From contig CAWABY010000004.1 in assembly GCA_963780395.1 (NCBI GenBank), positions 1 to 64,000 on the forward strand: a DNA stretch of 64,000 nt. Direction: 5' to 3'. Shown in pieces: positions 33,079 to 40,313 of this stretch. This DNA is from VGBV01 sp963780395. Its GTDB lineage: Bacteria > Actinomycetota > Thermoleophilia > Solirubrobacterales > 70-9. The notes under the pieces are model-generated. The model searched no databases. It was not told the DNA's origin and saw nothing but the letters and a program-made list of their open reading frames with translations. Numbering within the stretch: the first letter of the stretch is position 1; each line of letters starts with the position of its first letter. Position numbers and translations under genes: made by a program.

Positions 33079-33450
33079 TCACGGCCCGGGCGGCGTCGCC
33101 AGCCGTCGGAGCGCGAAGCCGGTGCCCGTGAGCAGGAGAACGATTCCGAGCACGATCAGTAGGTCAAGGCCGGTGAAAGGAAGCGAGCCGATGTTGCCGT
33201 CGAGCCCGGAGCCGCCGGACGCGACGCTGCCGGCCGTCCCCTCGTCGTCAGCAAGCGGCGGGTCGTACTGCGCCGCAGTGGGGTCATCCGTTGCGCTCTG
33301 CGCCTGCGCGGCGGGAGCGCCCACGACCGCACCCACGAGGAAGGCGGCAATGAGCAGCAGGCTGACCCGGCTACGCCATCTGTTCTGCATCCGCATGTCC
33401 CTGTCCATGTGCACGGATGATCGTCCACTCAGGCACGATCCTTTAATCAC
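33079..33450 (-). CDS. Short LPFTG-anchored surface protein
   Basis: A small exported protein. A signal peptide (VSLLLIAAFLVGAVVGAPAAQAQ) is followed by about 40 residues of low-complexity linker, then a textbook sorting signal: SLPFTG, a hydrophobic helix LDLLIVLGIVLLLTGTGFA and the basic tail LRRLATPPGP. The likely start is the ATG of MQNRWRSRV or MRMQNRW; the open frame extends 18-20 codons further upstream. It is the obvious substrate for the sortase at 29986-30690. The very short exposed part suggests a spacer or anchor. Confidence 0.8.
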   Translation of the reverse strand: MIKGSCLSGRSSVHMDRDMRMQNRWRSRVSLLLIAAFLVGAVVGAPAAQAQSATDDPTAAQYDPPLADDEGTAGSVASGGSGLDGNIGSLPFTGLDLLIVLGIVLLLTGTGFALRRLATPPGP

Positions 33451-33892
33451 TCACCCAGGCGCGCCTCGAGCTCGGCGATCTCGTCGCCTTGCGGGTTCAG
33501 CCGCCTCGCCTCGGCAAGCGAGCGCCGGGCGCTGACCGGGTCGATCTCCTCGAGGACCTCTGCTTCCAGGAGGTAGAGGCTCCACTCGGTCGGCGTGCGC
33601 TGCTGGGCCTCCGAAAGGGCGTCGAGTGCCCTCTCCGGCTCGCCCGCCTGGTCGGCAACCGCGGCCTCGTACAGCAGCGGCCGGTCGCTGAGGGGATTCA
33701 GGTCGGCGGCCTTCTCGAAGCTGGAATAGGCCTGGGCGGGATCGCTCCGCCCTTCCTCCAACCCCTGTCGGTGTAGCGCTCGCTGAGGAAGAACGGCAGC
33801 AGGGCTGCAGCCGGGCCGGTCGGTGTCCAGCCGCCGGGCGAGGTCGGCGGCTCACGATCGGGCTCGCGCCTCGGTGCTGCGTCTGCCGCCAC
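33447..33892 (-). pseudogene. Membrane-anchored TPR-like protein, one frameshift
   Basis: The intact 3' part (33447-33760) reads EGRSDPAQAYSSFEKAADLNPLSDRPLLYEAAVADQAGEPERALDALSEAQQRTPTEWSLYLLEAEVLEE, two or three tetratricopeptide-like helix pairs. An extra base near 33763 separates it from an upstream frame starting MAADAAPRREPDREPPTS with a short hydrophobic run AAALLPFFLSERYT. This resembles the C-terminal end of the O-antigen-ligase/TPR proteins of Solirubrobacterales. It may be the remnant of a longer polysaccharide polymerase, which would suit the neighbourhood. Confidence 0.55.
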
Positions 33893-33935
33893 GCGTCCAA
33901 CCTAGCGAGAGGCCGCGACGGCCCCATGAACATCC

Positions 33936-35063
33936 TCAAAGTGCCTCGGAGAGACCTTCCAGCACAAGCGCGACCTGCTCTGAGGTGATCGTCGGGAACA
34001 GCGGCAGCGAGATCGATCGCCGGGAGTAGGCGTCGGTGAGCGGGAGTTCGACGGCCTCGCCGTAGGCGCTGAGGCGATGCACGGGCGGGTAATGGAGGCT
34101 CGTCTGGATGCCGTCTCGAGCCAGGCTCTCCCGCACCCCGTCGCGGTCGATGCCCTCGTCGAGCAACACGGTGAACAGGTGATGGGCCTGCTTCACGCCT
34201 TCGGCGGCCGGCATGGTCGCGACGACGCCGTCCATCCGCTCGATTCCCGCCCGGTAGGCCTCCACCGTGGCGGCCCGGCGTGCGTTGTCGGAGTCGAGGC
34301 GCGCAAGGCGGACGGCGGCGAAGGCCGCGCGAGGCTCGTCGAGCCGGTAGTTGAAACCGAGGTCGACGACGTCGTAGCCGGCTGCGCCACCCTGGCGGTG
34401 CCGGTCCCAGCTGCTCACGGTCATCGCATGCGAGCGCAGCAGCCGTACGCGCTTGGCGATCTCCTCGTCGCCGGTGGCGACCATGCCGCCCTCGCCGACG
34501 GGGAGGTTCTTGTTGGCGAAGAAACTGTAGGCCCCCGCCAGCCCGAGGGTCCCGAGCGCGCGGCCGGCGACGCTGCCGCCGAGCCCGTGTGCGGCGTCCT
34601 CGAGCAGGATCAACTCCCGCTCGGCGGCCAGGGCCGCGAGCTCCGTGGTCTCGCCCGCGTGGCCGCCGTAGGACATGTTGAGGATCGCGCGGGTGTCGTC
34701 GCCGGCGACCGCGGCGGCGGCGTCGGCCGAGAGCCAGGGCCGCTCGAGCCCGGCGACGTCGGCGAACACGGGTTTCGCTCCCACGTATCGAACCGCGTTG
34801 ACGGTGGCGACGAAGGTGAGCGATGGCACGATCACCTCGTCGCCGGGGCCGAGCCCGGCCGCGAGGCAGATCAGGTGCAGGGCGGCGGTGCCGTTGGCGA
34901 CGGCGATGGCGTGCTCCGCGCCGACGTAGGAGGCGAAGCGCTGCTCGAGCAGCTCCGTCTGCGGGCCCATGCTGAGCCAGCCGGAGCGGTAGGTCGCGGT
35001 GACAGCCTCGACTTCGAGCTCGTCGACCACGATGTCGACGAGGGGGACCTTCCAGTCAGGCAT
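33936..35063 (-). CDS. DegT/DnrJ/EryC1-family PLP aminotransferase
   Basis: A 375-residue sugar aminotransferase that makes amino sugars from nucleotide-linked ketosugars. It has GTAALHLICLAAGLGPGDEVIVPSLTFVATVNAV, ILLEDAAHGLGGSVAGRALGTLG and YSFFANKNLPVGEGGM, where the PLP lysine is the K of NKN, followed by GFNYRLDEPRAAFA. The ATG at 35063 overlaps the stop of the nucleotidyltransferase by eight bases, so the two are co-translated. Substrate unknown; probably surface polysaccharide precursor. Confidence 0.92.
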   Translation of the reverse strand: MPDWKVPLVDIVVDELEVEAVTATYRSGWLSMGPQTELLEQRFASYVGAEHAIAVANGTAALHLICLAAGLGPGDEVIVPSLTFVATVNAVRYVGAKPVFADVAGLERPWLSADAAAAVAGDDTRAILNMSYGGHAGETTELAALAAERELILLEDAAHGLGGSVAGRALGTLGLAGAYSFFANKNLPVGEGGMVATGDEEIAKRVRLLRSHAMTVSSWDRHRQGGAAGYDVVDLGFNYRLDEPRAAFAAVRLARLDSDNARRAATVEAYRAGIERMDGVVATMPAAEGVKQAHHLFTVLLDEGIDRDGVRESLARDGIQTSLHYPPVHRLSAYGEAVELPLTDAYSRRSISLPLFPTITSEQVALVLEGLSEAL

Positions 35064-35760
35064 CCTCGAACAGCTCCGGGTCGGCCGCCATCGCCGCCGT
35101 GGCCCGTTCATGCCCCGCGACGGTTCCGATGTCGAACCAGCGGCCGGGCCCCGTGTAGGGCATCACCTTGCGGTCGGCCTCGAGCATCGCCTTGACCACG
35201 TCGGGGAAGTCGTAGCGCCCGTCGGGGACCAGATCCAGCACGCCGGGCTCATAGACGTAGATGCCCATGCTGACGTGGAAGTGCATGGTCGGCTTCTCGA
35301 CGTAGTCGACGACGTACCCCTGGTCCGACTCGATCACGCCGAGGTCGATGGCGACGTCCTGGCGGTGCGCGGCGATCGTCAGCTCGGCGTCGTGGTCGTC
35401 GTGGAAGCGCATCAGCTCCCCGTAGTCCAAGGTGGTGAGGATGTCGCCGTTCATCACCAGGAAGGTCTCATCGAGGTCGTCGATGCCTCGAAGCGCGCCC
35501 GCGGTGCCCATGGGTTGGTCCTCCCACCAGTAGCGGACCTCGGTCCCCTTGGGCAGCTTGATGCTGTCCAGGTATGCCTTGATGAGCCCTCCGAGATGCC
35601 CGACCGAGAGGTCGATCCGGGTGAAGCCAACCCGGGCGAGCTGCCGGATGATCAGCTCCAGGATCGGCCGCTCGGCCACCGGTACCAGCGGCTTCGGCAA
35701 CACGGTGGTGTAGGGGCGCAGGCGGGTGCCCTTGCCTCCGGCCAGGATCACGGCCCGCAT
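35056..35760 (-). CDS. Sugar-phosphate nucleotidyltransferase
   Basis: A 234-residue NTP-transferase (RfbA/GlmU N-domain type) that activates a sugar phosphate. The nucleotide loop MRAVILAGGKGTRLRPYTTVLPKPLVPV is complete, and LVMNGDILTTLDY holds the metal-binding Asp; VDYVEKPTMHFHVSMGIYVYEP is the usual core. It lacks a C-terminal beta-helix, so it has only the transferase activity. It forms a pair with the DegT gene. Confidence 0.9.
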   Translation of the reverse strand: MRAVILAGGKGTRLRPYTTVLPKPLVPVAERPILELIIRQLARVGFTRIDLSVGHLGGLIKAYLDSIKLPKGTEVRYWWEDQPMGTAGALRGIDDLDETFLVMNGDILTTLDYGELMRFHDDHDAELTIAAHRQDVAIDLGVIESDQGYVVDYVEKPTMHFHVSMGIYVYEPGVLDLVPDGRYDFPDVVKAMLEADRKVMPYTGPGRWFDIGTVAGHERATAAMAADPELFEDA

Positions 35761-35791
35761 TGTCAGTCGCCGTCCCCGGCCCCCGCCGCGG

Positions 35792-36019
35792 TCAGGGTGC
35801 GGCTACCCCGCCAGAGCCCTCACCCTCGGTCTCTGTCGGCAACGTGGTCACCGTCGGAGTCTCGGTCTGGGTCTGCTGCGTGGTCACCTGCTCGGTGACC
35901 GTCTCACCGGTCGGCTCATCATCGTCGTCGTCACCGCCGGTGGCGACGGCGAGCGCGATGCCCAGCCCGAGCACGAGCACGATCAGCAGGCCGATGATCC
36001 AGCGGGCGTTGGTGCTCAT
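35792..36019 (-). CDS. Small single-span membrane protein, acidic/threonine-rich
   Basis: A 75-residue protein from the ATG at 36019: MSTNARW, one transmembrane helix (IIGLLIVLVLGLGIALAVATG), then GDDDDDEPTGETVTEQVTTQQTQTETPTVTTLP and a glycine tail. The acidic, Thr-rich exposed part is low complexity and could be glycosylated or simply a spacer. Encoded just downstream of argD; function unknown. Confidence 0.55.
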   Translation of the reverse strand: MSTNARWIIGLLIVLVLGLGIALAVATGGDDDDDEPTGETVTEQVTTQQTQTETPTVTTLPTETEGEGSGGVAAP

Positions 36020-36029
36020 GGCGGCGACT

Positions 36030-37214
36030 CTACCCAAGCACCCGGCGTAGGAGCTCGAGGCCCTCGTCGACCTCGGAGACGCCGACGTTCAGCGGCGGCA
36101 GCAGCCGGATCGTGCTCGGATCGGGGGCGTTCACAACCAGGCCCAGCCCCAGCAGGCGGTCACGGAGCTCGGCGGCGTCCTCGCTCGGCAGGCCCACCCC
36201 CAGCATCAGACCCCGCCCGCGGACCTCGGCGACGCCCGGCATCGCCTCCAATCCCTCGCGCAATCTTGCGCCCTGCTCGCGCACGCCTCGCAGCAGCGCC
36301 GGGTCGTCGATCACGTCGAAGGCGGCGAGGGCGGCGGCCGCCACCAGCGGGCCGCCCGCGAAGGTCGAGCCGTGATCGCCGGGCTGCAGGGTGTCGGCGA
36401 CCGTGGGCGCGGCGACGCAGGCGCCGACCGGCAGGCCTCCGCCCAGCGCCTTCGCCGAGGTGATCACGTCGGGCCGCACGGTGAGCTGCTCATAGGCCCA
36501 CAGCGAGCCCGTCCTGCCCATCCCGGTCTGGATCTCGTCCAGGACAAGCAGGGCGCCCGCGCCTTCGCTGGCCTCGCGCGCGGCGGCGATCACGTCGTCG
36601 GAGATCACGTGCACCCCGGCCTCCCCCTGGATCGGCTCCAGCAGCACCGCCGCCGTGCGCTCGCCGACCGCGCCTCGCAAGGCATCGGGGTCGTCGCGCG
36701 GCACCGTCACGAAGCCGGGCAGGTAGGGAGCGAAGCTCTCGTCGGCGGCCATCCCCGGCGTCGCCGAGACGGCCCCCATCGTGCGCCCGTGAAAGGCGCC
36801 CTCCAGCACCACGATCTCGGGCTCGCCGATGCCGCGCCCGTGAGCGTGTTTGCGGGCGAGCTTGATCGCGCACTCGTTCGCCTCGGCGCCCGAGTTGCAG
36901 AGGAAGGCCTTGCCGTCGAGGCTCGACGCGCAGATGCGCTCGGCCAGGCGAACGCCGCTCTCGGTCAGGTAGAGGTTGGAGGCGTGCATGAGCACGCCTG
37001 CCTGCTCCCGCACGGCCTCGACGACCGCCGGATGGCAGTGGCCGACAGAACAGACCGAGATCCCCGTCAGGAAGTCCAGGTACCCCTTTCCCTCCGAGTC
37101 CCACAGCCGCGCCCCCTCGCCGCGCACGAACTCGACCTCGGCCCTCTTGTAGGTCGGCATCACCCAGCGCGACTCGAGCTCCTGCAGCTCGGGCCGGCTG
37201 ATCGAGCCGCTCAT
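36030..37214 (-). CDS. argD: Acetylornithine aminotransferase
   Basis: A class III PLP aminotransferase of 394 residues, converting N-acetylglutamate semialdehyde to acetylornithine. Motifs: FLTGISVCSVGHCHPAV, LCNSGAEANECAIKLARKHAHG, AFHGRTMGAVSATPG, LVLDEIQTGMGRTG and ITSAKALGGGLPVGA, where the K is the PLP lysine. The start overlaps the argB stop (ATGA). It is last of argCJBD. Confidence 0.95.
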   Translation of the reverse strand: MSGSISRPELQELESRWVMPTYKRAEVEFVRGEGARLWDSEGKGYLDFLTGISVCSVGHCHPAVVEAVREQAGVLMHASNLYLTESGVRLAERICASSLDGKAFLCNSGAEANECAIKLARKHAHGRGIGEPEIVVLEGAFHGRTMGAVSATPGMAADESFAPYLPGFVTVPRDDPDALRGAVGERTAAVLLEPIQGEAGVHVISDDVIAAAREASEGAGALLVLDEIQTGMGRTGSLWAYEQLTVRPDVITSAKALGGGLPVGACVAAPTVADTLQPGDHGSTFAGGPLVAAAALAAFDVIDDPALLRGVREQGARLREGLEAMPGVAEVRGRGLMLGVGLPSEDAAELRDRLLGLGLVVNAPDPSTIRLLPPLNVGVSEVDEGLELLRRVLG

Positions 37215-38107
37215 GAGGCCGTGATCATCGTGCCGATGCCAGCGCGGGTGAAGAGCTCCAGCAGCAGCGAGTGAGGAATGCGGCCGTCGATGATGTGGGA
37301 CGACTCGACGCCGCCGCCGATCGCCTCGACGCAGGCCGCGAGCTTCGGGCGCATGCCGCCGTCGATCGACGAAAGTGCCGCGTTCACCTCGTCGACGGTC
37401 GCGCGCGAGATGCGCGAGGCCTCGTCGGCCGGGTCGCTGAGCCAGCCGACGACGTCGGTGAGAAAGATCGCCTTGTGGGCGCCGAGGGCGGCGGCGACCT
37501 TGCCCGCGGCCTCGTCCGCGTTGACGTTGTAGGAGTGGCCGTCGCGGTCGGTGCCCACCCCCGCGATCACCGGCACGTAGTCCTCGGCGATGTGATTGAT
37601 GACGTCGACGTTGACGCGCTCGATCTCCCCGACGAAGCCGACCGCCTCGGCCCGCTCCGAGGGCCGGACCTCGAACAGCCGCCCGTCCTCGCCCCCAAGA
37701 CCCACCGCCGGCTGGCCGTGGCGGCTGAGCCGACTGAGGATGTCGCTGTTGATCTTGCCGAGCAGCACCATCTTCGCCACCTCGACGGTCTCCTCGTCGG
37801 AGACGCGCAGCCCCTCGACGAACTTCACCTCCATGCCCAGCCGCTCCATGTACTCGGTGATCTCCGGGCCGCCGCCGTGGACGATCACGGGGTTCATGCC
37901 GACGTACTTGAGCAGCACCACGTCGGTGGCGAACGCCTCGCGCAGTTCCTCGTCCCGCATCGCCGAGCCGCCGTACTTGATCACGATCGTGCGCCCGTGG
38001 AACTGCCTGATGTAGGGCAGCGCCTCGAGCAGGGTCTCGATGGAAGTGGTCATGGCGAGAGCCGATCCCGGACGCGAAGCGGAGGAATCGGCGTTGGATG
38101 GGTTCAT
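37211..38107 (-). CDS. argB: Acetylglutamate kinase
   Basis: Phosphorylates N-acetylglutamate in arginine synthesis. The amino-acid-kinase motifs IVIKYGGSAM, PVIVHGGGPEI, VPVIAGVGTDRDGHSYNVNADEAAG and GGMRPKLAACVEAI are all present. The reading from ATG 38107 gives 298 residues and overlaps the argJ stop as ATGA, favouring this start; an internal ATG at 38053 (MTTSIETLLEAL) fits the family N-terminus better. Arginine-feedback forms have an extended N-terminal helix, partly present here. Confidence 0.95.
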   Translation of the reverse strand: MNPSNADSSASRPGSALAMTTSIETLLEALPYIRQFHGRTIVIKYGGSAMRDEELREAFATDVVLLKYVGMNPVIVHGGGPEITEYMERLGMEVKFVEGLRVSDEETVEVAKMVLLGKINSDILSRLSRHGQPAVGLGGEDGRLFEVRPSERAEAVGFVGEIERVNVDVINHIAEDYVPVIAGVGTDRDGHSYNVNADEAAGKVAAALGAHKAIFLTDVVGWLSDPADEASRISRATVDEVNAALSSIDGGMRPKLAACVEAIGGGVESSHIIDGRIPHSLLLELFTRAGIGTMITAS

Positions 38108-39276
38108 GTCGTGTACTCCGCGTTGATGCGAACGTAGTCGTAGGTGAGGTCGCTGAAGTAGAGACGCGCCGAGATTTGACCGCGTCCGAGGGTCACGCTC
38201 AGCTCCGGCTCGGGGGTCTCCTCCCCGAGCTCAGCGGCGTCGATCCGGTCGGGGCCGAGCTCCGGCAGCTCCTCGCCGGCCAGCGCCTGTCCCGCGGCCT
38301 GGGCGATCCGCCCCCAGTTCGGGTCGCGGCCGAACAGCGCCGTCTTCACCAGCGGCGAGTTCCCGATCGCCCTCGCGACGCGCTCGGCCTCGTCGTCGTC
38401 GCTGGCCTCGCGCACCTCGATCCGCCCCACCCGGGTCGCCCCCTCGCCGTCGGCGGCGATCTCCAGCGCGAGCTGTAGCAGGACCGCGTCGAGCAGCCCG
38501 TCGGGCAGCGGCTCGCCTGCCGCGCCGGTCGCCTGCAGCAGCACGGTGTCGTTTGTGCTCATCTGACCGTCGACCGTGATCCGCTCCATCGACCCGGCCA
38601 GCGCGGCGGTCAGCGCGGAGTCGGGATCCTCGACGACGGCGTCGGTCTGCAGGAAACAGAGCATGGTCGCGAAGCCCGGCTCGATCATTCCCGCGCCCTT
38701 GGCCTGAGCCGAGAGGGTGACGCCGCCCGCCCGGACCGTGCAGCGCTTGGGCCCGGAGTCGGTGGTCATGATCGAGCGCGTGAACTCCTCCCCGCCCCGA
38801 TCGCTGAGCGCACCGGCGGCCTCGCGGACGCCGGCGACGACGGCCGAGGCGTCGAGCGGGACGCCGATCGTGCCGGTCTCGGCGATCGCGACCACCGCGG
38901 CCTCAAGGCCGAGGGCCTCGGCGGCGGCGTCGCGCATCTCGACCGCGTCGCGATAGCCCTGCTCGCCGGTCGAGGCGTTGGCGTTGCCGGAGTTGACCGC
39001 GACGGCGCGGATCGCGCCCGCGTCGCACTCCTCGCGGCAGAGCCTTACCGGGGCCGCGGCCGAGGCGTTCGCGGTCAGGGCCAACGCGGAGCCGACCTCC
39101 TCGGCGTCGCAGACGAGCACTCCGACGTCGGTCTGCCCCCCGCCCTTGAGCCCGCAGGAGACCCCGGCGGCGCGGAAGCCGGGCGCGAGCTGCGCCGGCT
39201 CCATCTCCTCCAGGCCCGCGGGGACCTCGACCCAGCGTGACCGGAAGAAGGTCTCGGTGGTGCCGTGCACGGTCAC
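38104..39276 (-). CDS. argJ: Bifunctional ornithine acetyltransferase/N-acetylglutamate synthase
   Basis: Transfers acetyl from acetylornithine to glutamate, making the acetyl cycle self-sustaining. The self-cleavage site is visible in SAQAKGAGMIEPGFATMLCF (cleavage before the Thr nucleophile), with VNSGNANASTGEQG upstream and FGRDPNWGRIAQAAG near the C-terminus. Length 390 residues. Coupled by ATGA overlaps on both sides to argC and argB. Confidence 0.95.
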   Translation of the reverse strand: MTVHGTTETFFRSRWVEVPAGLEEMEPAQLAPGFRAAGVSCGLKGGGQTDVGVLVCDAEEVGSALALTANASAAAPVRLCREECDAGAIRAVAVNSGNANASTGEQGYRDAVEMRDAAAEALGLEAAVVAIAETGTIGVPLDASAVVAGVREAAGALSDRGGEEFTRSIMTTDSGPKRCTVRAGGVTLSAQAKGAGMIEPGFATMLCFLQTDAVVEDPDSALTAALAGSMERITVDGQMSTNDTVLLQATGAAGEPLPDGLLDAVLLQLALEIAADGEGATRVGRIEVREASDDDEAERVARAIGNSPLVKTALFGRDPNWGRIAQAAGQALAGEELPELGPDRIDAAELGEETPEPELSVTLGRGQISARLYFSDLTYDYVRINAEYTT

Positions 39277-40313
39277 GAGATCCCCTCCCCCTCCGGCAGC
39301 CCCAGCATCAGGTTCAGGTTCTGGATCGCCTGCGAGGAGGCGCCCTTCCAGAGGTTGTCGATCGCGGCGAAGACGAAGGCGCGGTCGCCCTCGGCAGCGA
39401 CGACGTGGATGCGGCAGAGGTTGGTGCCGCGGACCTCGCTCACGCCCGGCGGAGTGTCAACCAGCTCGACGAACTGCTCGTCGCCGTAGCGATCCTCGTA
39501 GAGCTCGCGCAGCCTTTCCCCGTCCACCTCGTCGCCGGTCTTGACGTAGCAGCTGACCAGCTCGCCCTGGTCGAACGGAAGCAGATGCGGCACAAAGCTC
39601 ATCGCAAGCGGTCCATTTGCGCTTGGCTCGAGCGCCCGCAGCTCCTGGGCGATCTCGGGCGCGTGGCGGTGACCCTCGACCTTGTAGGCGCGGGCGTCGT
39701 CGCTGGACTTGACCGACTCCAGCTCCCGGGCTGAGCCGCGGCCGGCGCCCGAGATACCCGACTTGGCGTCGACGACGACGTCGTCGATCAGCCCCGCCGC
39801 GGCCAGCGGCGCCAGCGCCAGCACCGTCGCGGTCGGGTAGCAGCCGGGGTTGGCGACGAGCTCGGCCTCGGCGATCCGCTCGCGGTAGAGCTCGGTCAGC
39901 CCGTAGACCGCGCCGTCCAGCAGGTCGGGCTCGCCGTGGGGTCCGTACCAGCGCTCATACGTCGGCAGGTCGCGCAGCCGGAAGTCGGCCGAGAGGTCGA
40001 CGACCATGATCCCCAGGCCGCGCATCTCGGCGACGACGGGCGCCGAGGCGCCATGCGGGTAGGCGACGATGGCGGCGTCGATCCCTTCCAGCGCCCCCAG
40101 GTCGAGCTCCTCGAGGATCGCCGAGGACGTGTATTGGGGATAGAGCTCGTTGAGCGGGGTGCCGACGTCGCTGCGCGCGGTCGCGCGCGCCAGCTCCAGG
40201 CTCGGGTGTTGCGCGACGAGCTCCACGGCCAGCGCCCCGGCGTACCCGGAGGCGCCCGCGACGATCACCCGCGCGGCGGGATCACCCTCGCGCGGCCGGG
40301 CACGGCTACTCAC
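39273..40313 (-). CDS. argC: N-acetyl-gamma-glutamyl-phosphate reductase
   Basis: A 346-residue NADPH reductase of the arginine pathway. The Rossmann loop is VIVAGASGYAGALAVEL and the catalytic cysteine lies in LVANPGCYPTATVLAL. EGHRHAPEIAQEL and AMSFVPHLLPFDQGEL complete the family signature. Its start overlaps the pheT stop by eight bases, so arginine genes appear to be transcribed with pheST. No ARG-box operator can be placed between them. Confidence 0.95.
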   Translation of the reverse strand: MSSRARPREGDPAARVIVAGASGYAGALAVELVAQHPSLELARATARSDVGTPLNELYPQYTSSAILEELDLGALEGIDAAIVAYPHGASAPVVAEMRGLGIMVVDLSADFRLRDLPTYERWYGPHGEPDLLDGAVYGLTELYRERIAEAELVANPGCYPTATVLALAPLAAAGLIDDVVVDAKSGISGAGRGSARELESVKSSDDARAYKVEGHRHAPEIAQELRALEPSANGPLAMSFVPHLLPFDQGELVSCYVKTGDEVDGERLRELYEDRYGDEQFVELVDTPPGVSEVRGTNLCRIHVVAAEGDRAFVFAAIDNLWKGASSQAIQNLNLMLGLPEGEGIS

